The translations under genes and the position numbers were made by a program. From contig OX457032.1 of the NCBI GenBank assembly GCA_949752745.1, positions 8,880,271-8,944,270 on the forward strand: DNA of 64,000 bases. Reading direction: 5' to 3'. The notes beneath the pieces were generated by a model. The model was given only the letters and a program-made list of their open reading frames with translations. It was not told where the DNA came from and did no database searches. The DNA is from Protula sp. h YS-2021 (lineage: Eukaryota > Annelida > Polychaeta > Sabellida > Serpulidae). This document shows positions 11,520 through 21,689 of this stretch, one piece after another. The number at the start of each line of letters is the position of its first letter. Within the stretch, counting starts at the first letter, position 1.

Positions 11520-11686
11520 CATATAGACATGATCCATCTGCATATCGCAACCATTTCTTTCATCATATGGGTGGGGACTTGCCATAATTTAAAGGTGCAC
11601 CACCTCTTAAAAAGGATGCAAAAAATGTGGCTGAAGACGTGACTGGTCGGGTAGCTCAAAAAGTTGTTGTGGCTATTGATAAATGA
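11520..11686 (+). pseudogene. small Polinton capsid-associated protein remnant
   Basis: A reading of about 55 residues with AYRNHFFHHMGGDLP, a stop, then FKGAPPLKKDAKNVAEDV, ending at the stop at 11684-11686. The pattern (aromatic-rich start, Gly-rich turn, then a Lys/Ala/Gly amphipathic stretch) resembles the small protein between minor and major capsid genes in many Polintons. It is shorter than those, so an internal deletion is likely. Assignment rests mainly on position. Confidence 0.45.
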
Positions 11687-11757
11687 AGACATCAACGAAA
11701 GTTGTTAGAAGGCGAAAGAAAGTGAAACGAGCAACATTGAAAAGATATATTTAGAAA

Positions 11758-11905
11758 ATGTTACTCATCCATGATCATTCTTGTGAATGCAGTTTTTCTC
11801 CATTGGAATGGTTTCACATATCCCCAACGCAAACAGCTGTAGGAAAAAGTTATAATTTAGACTATCAGCCACCCACTGCCATTGGAGATGGTGTTCCAAT
11901 AGAAT
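11758..11905 (+). pseudogene. Polinton major capsid protein, N-terminal piece
   Basis: Starts at an ATG at 11758 with MLLIHDHSCECSF and reaches ISPTQTAV and PPTAIGDGVPIE, hallmarks of the start of the Polinton double jelly-roll major capsid protein. The reading stops at about 11905, where sequence of a CR1-like LINE in the opposite orientation begins. The rest of the gene reappears after the LINE at about 14850-15739. The two pieces are one gene split by insertion. Confidence 0.75.
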
Positions 11906-12540
11906 AAGGAATCCGATTCCATGCGACAGGAGCTTCATGGGAAAATGCAAGGTCACCGGCGGTTTTCAATTTAGTCTTCGGAACTCCAAGAAGGATTTGT
12001 AAATTTGAGCGTAGCAATCGCGTGTTATGTTGCACGATTAAGAGTTCGCGAAGGTAATCGGGCCCTTTTCCGTTCAGAGTTTTGTACGTAATAAGGGCGA
12101 TTTTGAAGTGTATCCTGTAACGGACGAGCAAACAGTGAAGTTTAAATAATCCAAAGCTTATGTGGTCATGCTTTCTCAGTCCTAAAACTAGTCTGGCCGC
12201 TGCATTTTGTAGGCGCTGTAGTTTATCCAAAAGGTATTCATGACTACCGTATAAACTTCCATTGGAGTAGTCTAGTTGTGATGTGATTAATGCTTGAACA
12301 AGTGTTCGTGTTGCATCTTCAGTTAGGTATGCCCGTATGGATCGTGCAAGGCGTATGTTTGCATAACCTTTATGAATAATATGCTGTATGTGAGACGACA
12401 TGTTTACTTCGTTGTCAATCATAACTCCGAGATGACGGACGCACGCCTTAGCGCTAATGTCTTCATCACCCACTCTTATGCTTTTGCACAACATTTTCAA
12501 TAGTTGGCGTTTAGAATCGATCTGAATAAATTCCGTTTGT
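11905..12540 (-). pseudogene. CR1-like ORF2, C-terminal region
   Basis: About 200 residues read continuously: VRHLGVMIDNEVNMSSHI, LDYSNGSLYGSHEYLLDKLQ, QNAAARLVLGLRKHDHI, then FKIALITYKTLNGKGPDYL and a final AFSHEAPVAWN. This is the thumb and C-terminal part of CR1/L2-clade reverse transcriptase proteins. The reading ends where Polinton capsid sequence begins, so the last residues are read-through of the host element. Confidence 0.85.
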
Positions 12541-13130
12541 CACAATTTAGTTTCAGGAGATTTTGAGTCATCCATCGTGACACGGATTAAATGCATGATT
12601 CTAACAAGGCTTTGACTGCGTTTTGGGAATCTATGTAGTTTGGATTTAGCTCCTTGTATAATTGTGTATCGTCGGCAAACATATGAAACATTACTAAAAG
12701 TAAACGGATGGTACTGCCCAGCGGCGTTGTACATTTGGAGTATGCCCAAGGGCCTAGGCCTGAGCCTTGTGGCATTCCAGTGGTAAGCTGCAGAGGTCTT
12801 GACTTTAGATTGTTGATTTGAACACTCTGAAACCTGTCTTAGCAAAATTTTTCCACGGTCCATGTTATTTAAAATGTCGTTTGTTACTCGCAATAACGCT
12901 GTTTCCGTGCTGTGGTTGCGACTGTATGCGGACTGATTCACATCGTTTAATTTATGTTGTTCGCAATAGGTAGTAAGCTGGTCCACTGCTATTCTTTCAA
13001 TGACTTTGGAAATGAAGGCTAGCTTTGAGATCGGCCGAAAATTCTTATGTGATGTATCGTTACCTTTTTTTGGAACTGGTGTTATCAATGCCTCTTTCAA
13101 CTTTTAAGGCATGTATCTTTAAGAAAGTGA
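12540..13130 (-). pseudogene. CR1-like ORF2, reverse transcriptase core
   Basis: Contains ALITPVPKKGNDT and NFRPISKLAFISKVIERI (fingers region), NDVNQSAYSRNHSTETALL, then in another frame MPQGSGLGP and FADDTQLY, the YxDD-type active site. The palm segment that normally carries the first catalytic Asp seems lost in a deletion near 12810-12840, where the reading jumps from NDILNNMDRGKILL to the QGSGLGP block. Frames change at least twice. Confidence 0.85.
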
Positions 13131-13513
13131 TCTGTTTATTATGATTGATATGGAAGACAAGAGTTCATCTACGCACTGCTTCCCGTGGGTATTGGGTCAA
13201 GCAAGCAAGACTTTGTTGGAAACGCTAGAACATACTTTTTAATCTGTTTGTCAAAGCCGTGAAACTAGAGAAAGTACTTTTTGTGACTTCTTGTTGGTAA
13301 GTAGGGATCGGAATGTCCTTCTTGTGCTCTGCAGAATTATCCAGGAACTCACTTATTTTGTCTATTTTGGTTTTGAAAAAGTTTGCGAATTCATTTCCAA
13401 GACTTTCGCTACTTTCAGCACTTGGATATTTGGTTGTTGACTGCTTATTGCAGATTTTGTTTACTAAACAAAAAAAGGCTTTGGGGTCTTTTTCATGTTC
13501 TAGAATTGCTGCG

Positions 13514-14500
13514 TTAAAAAAATTGTTTTTTCTTCTTACTGATGAGGTGCTGTGTCTTGTTTGTCTGACTTTTGAGTTTTGAGAAGTTAGTTGCAGATTG
13601 GTGTTTTAGCCAAGCACGTTCTAGTTTGCGTCTGTACTGTTTTTGTGTGTGAATTTCGTTGTCATACCATGATTGTAGGGGTCTAAGTTTAGTCCGTTTT
13701 TGTTTCGTTGGAGCTTGTTTATCCATGATTTGTATTGATGACGAGGGAGAGTGATCTACTGCAGCATCGATATCCATGTCGGCATTGAGGGAACTGCTTA
13801 TTCTAGAGATATCCTGTCCAAACCGAGATAGGTCTATGGCTTTTATTTTTCGGTATGAAATAACTTTAGATTCGAACGGTTGCCATCCGAAGGGGTATTT
13901 GAAGGTAACCACCATGTGATCCAATACCAGTTCAGTAGCCACTGGCGCTGTTACCAATGGGTCATTGTCTCGAGTGATAACGAGATCCAGACTGTGGCCG
14001 GGCGTGTGGGTGGATGTGTGCACATGCTGTATTAACTGAAAACTACCCAAGACATTGATAAGCTTGATCGTTGCTGGGTAATTTTCGATGTCAGTATGAA
14101 TATTAAAGTCACTGCATAGAAGTAATCTATCTTTACTAAGGGCATGTTGTTCTAGAGGTCCGGTAAATTCTGAGTAAAATAGACCGCTTGTTACCGCTGG
14201 TGCCACGTGTTCAAAACTATCGTATTTGATTGACTGTAGTGCGCTGAGATTATATGAAGATTTGTAAATAACGGCGCTACCACCCCTTTTTTGTCAAGTC
14301 GTGGTACATGGTGTGACACGTATCCAATCGGTGTGATCTGATTACAGGTGTGAATATTGTCAGGGGTTATCCATGTTTCACAGATGCATATAATATCCCT
14401 GTTCTTGGAAGATATTAAATCCAAAATATAGTCGGCTTTGTTGCGGGCCTACTGTGCGTTTAGCACAATAATATCGGGATGTTAGGGAATTACTGTGGGC
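13514..14500 (-). pseudogene. CR1-like ORF2, endonuclease domain
   Basis: Read from 14500 downward: IIVLNAQ and ARNKADYILDLISS, IICICETWITPDN, a frameshift near 14290, then LLLCSDFNIHTD, HTPGHSLDLVITR and LDHMVVTF. The E in CETW, the D in SDFN, the D in SLDLVIT and the D-H pair are the catalytic positions of AP-type LINE endonucleases, which nick target DNA. A linker with a Lys/Gln-rich segment follows. A further 63-residue reading at 14482-14673 may be its upstream end. Confidence 0.8.
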
Positions 14501-14849
14501 TTAATGTGTACCAGACTACGGTTTCTGGGTTTCAGATAATTCGAGCCCCTTTTGCCAAATCTGCGAATGCCGGCCCCTTTGCCTCTGGTTTTGGTCAAGG
14601 ATTTAGTTGACTGTTTCCTATCTAATTTGATAAAAATATAAGTATTAACTTTTCTCCTGCTTGCTGCCAACACGGCGCGTTTCTCTCTTCAATGATTTGT
14701 TTAATGGGTTATGATCCAATATTGAATTATTTCTGAATGATCGATTGATGTCACACAGTAACAATTCCCGTGGTTCTACCAGCATCATTTGTCACCTCAT
14801 TCCTGACTCGGAAGAAAGTCTCAATTCTGAGCGCTCTATGCGTCTTTTC

Positions 14850-15739
14850 TGTTAGGATACTGCTGGATCAATGAATTCTCCTGCGGTAATAAGACCAAAT
14901 CATGAAAAGTATATCAGGTTTTCACGTAAATAATGAAAGTGGTAAAATACCTGAAGCAGGAAATAATGGTTTACATATGTTATTTGCATACACGTCTAAG
15001 CCGTGAGTTTATGCTTACAGATGCCTTACGATATATTTTTGAGCAGGATCGTCATCTTTCCAATGGTATGAGTATGAAATTGGGCTTGCATAGACTTCTA
15101 CCTTTAAGGTAGAAGTGAGAGATGCGTTTTTACCTAAAGTGAGGGCTAATCCAAGTATTCAGCTAGGAAATACAGATGCATTGATGAAAACTCCTGCCAA
15201 GTTTCCCTAGAAAAGAATGTAAGATTTTAGCTATTTGCGCTGGATTTCAATCTTTTGTGAAAGATAACATATTTTTGGGTCAATTGCCAAAACATATTGT
15301 CATTGGAATGGTTCATAATGAATCTGTTGGAACAGTGTTGAGAAATTCACACAATTTTGAATCTTAACTACATGCAACTTTACACTGATGGTGAACCAGT
15401 CCTATCCAAACCAAACCAATCTTAAAATATATTAATCGGAGAAAATATCTCGACGCTTTTGAAACTCTTTACAAATCTTTTGATAAATTGAATGGTGAGA
15501 AAAGTTCCATCAAAAAACGGGAAGACGGGCCTAGAGGTTATGCTTCATTTTCTTTCGACTTAACATCTGACTATGATTTTGATGACCATTACGCCCTTAT
15601 CAAGCATGAAATCTTGCGGCTAGAGATGAATTTTGCCAATGCTTTGCAAAATACAGCCAATGCCAAAGTGAATGCTGGATTTGACAAAATCAATGAAATA
15701 AGCGCGGATCGCAGTATTCAATTTGATTATCAGTCATGA
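14850..15739 (+). pseudogene. Polinton major capsid protein, C-terminal piece
   Basis: Across several frames this gives REFMLTDALRYIFEQDRHL, SNGMSMKLGLHRL, EVRDAFLPKVRANPSIQLG, then SFVKDNIFLGQLPKHIVIGM, and from 15488 to 15739 an uninterrupted end with YASFSFDLTSDYDF, HEILRLEMNFANAL and SIQFDY. These are collinear with the second half of Polinton major capsid proteins, the double jelly-roll shell protein. The stop at 15737-15739 overlaps the protease start codon at 15736, a compact junction typical of virus-like gene order. Confidence 0.8.
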
Positions 15740-16168
15740 ACACGAAGCAGATAGATGCCATATTGACCCATGATGTCATGACAAAAGGCGTATTCCAAGA
15801 AATGTTCCCTGCGGATCAACCACCAGCATTACAGCAAGGATTCTATGTCATCAACACAGACATTCATGATGAACCTGGCGAACATTGGGTCACTGGGTAC
15901 ATTGACAAGTTGTGGAATATTTTTACTCTTATGGACTTGCCCTATAGATAATTGTTTAGAAAAGTTTTTAAGTAATGCGTATGTGTATACTTCCATACCA
16001 TTACAACAGCCCATTTCAAATACTTGTGGTTTTTATTGTGTATATTATATATTACATAGAGTTCGAGATCATACTATGTTCTATATTGCAGATGTATTAA
16101 AAAGAAGTGATGAAGATTTTGTAGTACAATACTTTGTCAGTAGACATTGTAAACAACTGTTCTATTAA
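15736..16168 (+). pseudogene. Polinton adenovirus-type cysteine protease, one frameshift
   Basis: Starts MNTKQIDAILTHDV, runs through GVFQEMFPADQ and NTDIHDEPGEHWV, which has the catalytic His, and shifts frame between about 15915 and 15935. It continues with ISNTCGFYCVYYI, which has the catalytic Cys, and a C-terminal DFVVQYFVSRHC, ending at 16168. The length of about 140 residues is slightly short for the family. In Polintons this enzyme is thought to mature capsid proteins. A single frameshift makes it one of the less damaged genes in the element. Confidence 0.85.
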
Positions 16169-16585
16169 ACTATTTTTTTATTTATTTATTTTTAAATTTG
16201 TAGTTAAGTGATATATTTATCCAACAATGTATATTTGGTAAATGACTACTAATGTCACACTAGTTTCAAATCATTCTAATGAGGTCCCTGGCGCGGTGTT
16301 AATTCGGCCGTAAATCATTCAAATAGAGGATCCCTGGCAAGGTGTAAATTCAACAGTAAACCTTTTTATTATCATTTTTTCATTGTTAAGAAAGGGCCTC
16401 TGGCGAGATGTTGACCCACCCGTTAACCTTATAGCAGATATCATATATTAGTGATAGAAAGTGTTTTTTTGTAATCATATACATTTATCCATTGATATAA
16501 TTATCGTTTTTTGTGCTTATGTATTATAGTTATGTATTATGAGGCAAAAATAGAAAGTTGAAAGCCATTGTATGTGTTTTCTTTT
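16169..16585. other. convergent intergenic region of the Polinton with ~60-bp repeats
   Basis: Lies between the plus-strand capsid/protease genes and the minus-strand small ORFs and polymerase. Three diverged repeats near 16275, 16325 and 16390 share a 'ccctggcg.ggtgtta' core. They may be transcription-end sequence for the converging units or an unrelated duplication. Confidence 0.4.
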
Positions 16586-16931
16586 TTAATGAACATCACA
16601 AATATTTATACTTGTTGAGAATGGAGACAAAAAAATTTCAAATACATATTTTGTTAATTCATGTAACATATCAGCCCATTCTCAAGAACTAAAATTGATA
16701 TAAGTATCATAAATGTTATCACCAGGTTTGTAATTGTTATGAAAACTGACATAACATTGATCCAATCTAATCACTTTCACCATAACATAGTTTGATAGTG
16801 TCATTTCATTTAAGCCTTTCATAGTCTTTCATAGTCAACATATTAGGCCTAAAGTCAATTTTCTTTGAACCACGTATCAATTGTACATGCCCATTTGGTT
16901 CAAAGCTAAGTTTCAAGTTCTTTCCAAGCAT
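16586..16931 (-). pseudogene. small Polinton ORF 3 downstream of polymerase, broken
   Basis: The first part (16806-16931) starts MLGKNLKLSFEPNG, runs through DFRPNMLTMKDYERLK and meets a stop. Its ATG lies inside the end of the preceding ORF. A second frame from 16804 continues with NYVMVKVIRLDQCYVSFH, NNYKPGDNIYDTYINF, a stop, then EWADMLHELTKYV, ending at 16586. Both halves end in a 'hydrophobic - acidic - W/Y - xx - L' helix start like the PC4-like ORF two genes upstream, so I infer a related fold. I do not recognise the family with certainty. Confidence 0.5.
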
Positions 16932-17238
16932 CAAAACCTTGACTCCAATGTTCTACACTGAGGGTGATGAAATCATAGCATCCGGTAAGCTCGTCATACC
17001 GTTGAAACTGTATACAGTGTTCACCGTCTCGTTCAATGACTTTCACACTAAGATCTTCTCAGACTTGTAGATGAAATCCTGGTATTGGTAGAGATTCAAT
17101 ATACTCCTTCTCCAAGGCTTGATCTTCAGGAGACAAGATAATGTAAGTTAAACAATTACAGATCGTCATTTCACCCAAGTCATCTAGAGATAGTTTCACG
17201 TTTGAATTCATGATGATAAATGAGTTCCACTGAACCAT
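16906..17238 (-). pseudogene. small Polinton ORF 2 downstream of polymerase, one stop
   Basis: About 110 residues from an ATG at 17236-17238 (or 17209-17211 in the same frame) to the TAG at 16906-16908, with a single in-frame TGA at 17059-17061. Blocks: NVKLSLDDLGEMTI, TYIILSPEDQALEKEYIESL, then CIQFQRYDELTGCYDFITL and LSVEHWSQGFDAW. The C-terminal strand-then-helix pattern (FITLSVEHW) resembles ISLSLKEW in the neighbouring PC4-like ORF. It begins 3 bp after that ORF's stop and its end overlaps the next ORF. Confidence 0.5.
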
Positions 17239-17241
17239 GTT

Positions 17242-17604
17242 CTAAATGCCACAGCATTTATGCTCATCAGTCTGCTGAATCACGTGATCCACTGACGCCA
17301 TTTGCTTCTTCAGCATTTTCCATTCTTTCAAAGACAACGAAATTAGCTTCTTGGTAGGATATAACCTCCCAGATGCATGATCCGTAATATATTCACGGAT
17401 GTTAACCATCACTTGCTTTACGCTCAGGTTCTCTTTAGGCCCTGCCTTAAACTTTTTTGCTTTGTACACGGTGTTATGGCAGCTGGTAACACTTCTATCT
17501 GTTTTTATCTTTCTAAATTGTGGCTCCCTTTGAAGCTGTTGCAGTGTTAGTGACATGAACTCAGACTTTTCCATGGGCACTGCCTTAGACTTTGCTGTAT
17601 GCAT
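17242..17604 (-). CDS. intact small Polinton ORF with PC4-like C-terminus
   Basis: An uninterrupted 120-residue frame, the only intact ORF I can find in this Polinton. The N-terminal 50 residues are basic and low in complexity. Residues about 60-110 read VKQVMVNIREYITDH, a short loop, then KKLISLSLKEWKMLKKQM. This matches the core of the PC4/SUB1 transcriptional coactivator fold: an 'IREY' strand followed by a 'KGISLxxxxWxxL' strand and helix. PC4 proteins bind single-stranded DNA and assist transcription, so a role in replication or late transcription of the element is plausible. The ORF sits 112 bp after the polymerase stop on the same strand. Assignment by eye only. Confidence 0.55.
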   Translation of the reverse strand: MHTAKSKAVPMEKSEFMSLTLQQLQREPQFRKIKTDRSVTSCHNTVYKAKKFKAGPKENLSVKQVMVNIREYITDHASGRLYPTKKLISLSLKEWKMLKKQMASVDHVIQQTDEHKCCGI

Positions 17605-18134
17605 TGTCTCTGTAGGTATTACCGTAGATGGTACTTATTGTTCACTCACTGCAGACATGCCCACCCTTCAACAGTTTGATACAGATTGATTGTTATGTTT
17701 GAGGGCTGGTGCTTTTTATCCTCTATAAGTTGTGTAATGCCCATGAGCTAAAGTGGTGTAACCATCATCCAATACGTAGCACTTATCATCAAACGGCGAT
17801 AGAACAACCTTCCGAACCGTCTCTGAAAAATTGATTTATAACTTTGAATGATGTTTCCCACAACATATGAGTCTTTTTTCTATGAATAAACTGTTCTTGT
17901 ATTGAGCATGTGTCATTCTCCTCTGACAGGCTCGTGTAATGCCCTTAGCAGTGTGTTTCTCTTGTTCGCCATACAGCAAACTGTACACCTTCACTCCTCA
18001 GTGGATACTCGAGCAGTTTCATCTTTCATTTTCTCCAACACTTTATTGTTCACAGTGGGATGTAGGAAATGATCTTTTGGATAAATACTCTAAAAGATGA
18101 GTTGCATATCTTTGTAAATGTCTCTGGTTGGAAT

Positions 18135-18143
18135 GTCTTTGTC
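18135..18143 (-). other. altered polymerase motif C (D-K-D)
   Basis: The codons give Asp-Lys-Asp inside LLFSDKDIP. Family B polymerases have Asp-Thr-Asp here, the metal-binding catalytic pair. Both Asp are kept but the middle Thr and the following Ser are replaced. In a gene already full of stops this is most simply decay. Confidence 0.6.
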
Positions 18144-20957
18144 ACTGAACAGTAATTGTGTCTCTAGATACTTCTTATTCATGCAATTGTAGTGGCAATG
18201 CAATAATACATGAGGGTTTTGCTGAGATGTAGAATAGAAAACCCAATCTGAATGGGCTTTTTCAGAAACAGATCCGATTTAAAGCAGTGCACTGCTGTCA
18301 AGTCTTCATTTAATATGGAATGTGGAAAATGTGAAATGTAGGATTAATCATCACAATTCTTAAACATTTTTCATTGTAAACCAATTCTACATTGGTTCGT
18401 TTCCTCATATTTTCCATGGTTTTGCCAGATATTGCATTATTCATCAGTTTGTAAAAGTCTTTTTTTCAAACGAGATTTTGCCACTTTTCTCTTCTTTGTG
18501 TTAACATCTGTGTATTTAGCTAGCCATTCACTCTGTTCAAACATAATGACTCGATGCACCTTTGTCACTTTTAATCCAAGAGATACATATTGCTGCGAAT
18601 TTCGATAATGCACCACACTTTTCCTTGTCACTGAAATTGAGGATCAACATTTCCGTAGGTTCATATTTCAATCCCAACTGCTTTTTCAGGTTCTGACTGT
18701 ATTCAGACAATTCACTGATTTGAACAGTTTTCTTCTCAGGAGCCGCTGGATAGTCACTATACTGATCATGAATTTCACCCGGATATGCAAGATCTAAATC
18801 TAAAATATATCCTGTCTCAGCATCTGTTCTCACTTTCATATAGTCCAGAGATTCTGGATCTTCAACCCATGCAAATCCGCATTCTTACAAACCCTGTGAC
18901 ATACTCCGGCCATAGAAACTTTTGACGTCAAAGTACATGATATGAGAGACTTGGTCACGTCATAGTCTGGAATGAAGAGGTTGATGGCTTTTGCATAATT
19001 GTGTATAAGCACTGGAATATCTCCTCGCAGACCTTGCTCTGCCATTTGATACAGGTCAGTATCGTCTATCAATTCCTTGGTATGTTTCAGCATACCTTCC
19101 TATGTCAGACCTGTTGTTGTATAGTAATGAGCAGGATCCAATTCATACGTGTTAAGACACATATTTCTAAAATTTTCAAACACATCTGCCAACAGCAACA
19201 CATCTGTTTTCAGGTAGAGGTCATGATACTCTCTGCAAAGTTTTTGCAGTTGAATACATTCATGAATCGTTGTGCATGAGCATACAACTGACTGTAAAAT
19301 TCTTCTAGAAGTGGAAGCTTGGTTTCTGAAAAGCTGGGGGTTCATCAACATAGTCATAGGGAATATACTCCTTTCCTCAAAAGTAGCTCTTGCTGCTGAT
19401 TGTGACGCACATGAGCAGTCATATTCTGAAACTTCTCTTTGCTTTCAGAAGCGAAATTGGCTATTAAATTTTGTACGGATACTCCCATGAATTGGTAGGC
19501 GTCGATGAATTTCAGACTACCGATGGTAATCGCAATGTAATTTTCCACTGATAGAGTGGCTATCAGTCTATCAGTCATTTTTCTGGGAATGACTGATAGC
19601 CACAACTTTTTAAATTTGAGGTTAAAGGTTGCATTCACTAGGGAGTGCTACACGGTATTTTCCACTGATGTGATCATGATCTTGCACACGATCCACTTTC
19701 ATCAACTCATGGCAAATGTAGCAATGAGCAGCTTGAGCAAACTGTTTCATATACTCAGCAGTCATTTCTATGTGTTTTGGATTGTTCAACCGATTCACAA
19801 TGCGATTACGTTCTTCTAACAGACACTCTTGAAATTGTTAAACAGCATTGTCCCCACAGTACTGCACAGGATCAGGCTTCACATATTCACTGACGGCAAC
19901 ATAGGCAAACTATTAGCATTTTGATGTTGGTAACGATCACCCTCCTGTTTTTTCTGTACAGCACTCAAAGTCAGCATAAATGACGAAGGGTACCTTTTGT
20001 TGTTTCGTAATGCTCTTGACTCCATGATTCCCACAAACTTCACGATGTTTGTCCAGACGGTCTTGTCACATAAATCCATGCAGACAATTGAAGCAGTAAA
20101 ACTGTTTACCATTATGATTTGTACGATACGTCATGAATCGACTAAAGTTCTTAATCAGTTAATAATATGTCTTCTCATTGTCACTGATGACTAGTAAGTT
20201 GATTTCAGCGTCACTCTCATGCTGACCCATGCGACTTATGTGGATTGGTACTACAATTTGATTTTCGCAACCATAAACATCGATCATGGCAATGTTGTTC
20301 ATCTTCTCAAATTTGGGAATTTGATGAATTGGTGTTGGAAATGTTATATCTTCCGCATTCAGTTCATGTTCAAACGGTTCACACTTGCATTGTCTATATA
20401 CATGATCATGCATCGGATGTCTATGAGCTAATATAGACCATAGGAAGCACTTGCTGTCTGTGTTCTTGATGTTAACAACACCTCCCAGTATTCTTTATCT
20501 TCTTTGACAACTCAGTGTAGCTGGAGGCCTGTAAGTGTTCTAAGGTAGCTGTATGAACTTCAATCTGAAGACTCTTATCAAACACCTATCCAGATCCTTG
20601 ACGTTCATGTTCATCAAACTCGTTGAGCAAATCCTTGAATGCATTTGACAAATCATTATAAATATTTCTTTCATTGAATGCTTTAAAAGTTTGAGTGCTC
20701 AGATGGGTGTTATCCACACGTTCTTCCATACTCCCAGGTCATTTTTTTTGTTATTTTCTTGAATTGAGCTAAAACGACAATGCACCATTTTATTCCATCG
20801 TCTAATCTATCTTTCAAATGTCGTGTGGTACGATTTTCTTTCTGTCACATTTCCCTTTGCAACTCAGATCCAGTTTTATTTCAACCACTTCTTGATGTGC
20901 ATGTTCACCAAGGCTTACTCTTCTACCTTTATAAACTTACATTACATGCTTCTTTCT

Positions 20958-21236
20958 TTATTTCTTCTTTTGCGTCTCTGCTGGAGGTTGATCTGATCCA
21001 TCAGTTAATCTTTTTACATATATGTTCGGAATTGGTGTTGCATGAGTATTATCACGTGTATCGTCTGCATATTGTTCAGCACTGTTGAAGACTTGAAAGT
21101 AAACGCGACAAGTGATAAGTCCTCTTTCTTTACGAAAGGCAATTATATTTTCACATAAATGTCTCTCAAATTCATCTAAGTTTGACAGTGAAGCATGGCA
21201 CCATGGACATTTTACTTCTTCATTTGGGATATTCAT
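20958..21236 (-). pseudogene. N-terminal zinc-finger-like segment of the polymerase or a separate small ORF
   Basis: A 92-residue open frame beginning MNIPNEEVKCPWCHASLSNL with a C-x2-C...H-x3-C arrangement near residues 10-28, ending in a Lys/Gln-rich tail. Further sequence to about 20700, in other frames, links it to recognised polymerase sequence. It may therefore be the damaged polymerase N-terminus, or a separate upstream protein. Confidence 0.4.
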
Positions 21237-21239
21237 GTT

Positions 21240-21640
21240 ATCACTTCATTGTCTATTGGTAAATGATAGAAAATTGTAGTAGTTTTGATAAATAACTTGG
21301 TCTATGACGTTATCAATGAAGAAGGAGTTGTTCTTTTAGAAAACAATCTGTTAAATAATACACGACGCGATTTAGATCCATTCATCAGTACGAATAAAGT
21401 AAAATACAGAATCAAAATCAAAGTCCTCTGCATCTTCTATTCCAGTTTCATATCACTTTTGAATAAACTTGTTGTATAAATCAATTGAATGAATGTTGTA
21501 GTGCGCAATTTTCCAAAAAGTATGTAAGTGACAAAGCTGCTCTGCAGTAAGATTCAGAAATAGCGAGTTCAGCAAACATAAAGTCTATATAAATCCGTTT
21601 GAAAATATCATTCATATTTTACTTAGAAAGATAAAGTCTT
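21240..21640 (-). other. unrecognised decayed coding-like sequence near the Polinton right end
   Basis: Minus-strand readings include MNDIFKRIYIDFMFAELAIS at the right and, in another frame, FIQK followed by YETGIEDAEDFDFDSVFYF with a strongly acidic stretch. The broken frames look like a former small protein upstream of the polymerase. I cannot name a family. Confidence 0.35.
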
Positions 21641-21689
21641 GCTGAACATTTCGTGTAAAGAATGGTTCAGATCAGTCCAGTTGTTTCAG

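Larger units (their letters stand above)
11905..14750 (-). mobile_element. CR1-like non-LTR retrotransposon, 5'-truncated and broken
   Basis: A LINE on the minus strand inserted in the Polinton major capsid gene. From high to low coordinates it holds an AP-type endonuclease, a reverse transcriptase and a C-terminal region ending in the LQRLQNAAARLV motif common to the CR1/L2 group. The 3' junction is near 11905 and the 5' limit lies between about 14690 and 14850. I did not find a target duplication or 3' microsatellite with confidence. Several frameshifts show it is dead. Confidence 0.8.
17716..21236 (-). pseudogene. Polinton protein-primed family B DNA polymerase, broken
   Basis: Would replicate the element. 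Read downward: a CPWCHASL..H...C zinc-finger-like start (from 21236), FKDLLNEFDEHERQGSG, LQIEVHTATLEHLQASSY, DITFPTPIHQIPKFEK, FYCFNCLHGF...H...C, then FVIYADFEC (exonuclease motif I). Next come [31 protein letters not shown] and AEQGLRGDIPVLIHNYAKA, then motif A as FDVKSFYGRSM (Asp codon 18927-18929) and motif B as DFYKLMNNAISGKTMEN. Motif C reads LLFSDKDIP at 18135-18149, where DTDS is expected. A tail of KVYSLL and TTLAHGH reaches the stop at 17716-17718. Many frameshifts and stops. The order and spacing are those of Polinton polymerases. Confidence 0.85.

Noticed and set aside
13313..13582. Plus-strand frame within the CR1-like LINE
   Set aside because: Opposite-strand shadow of LINE sequence.
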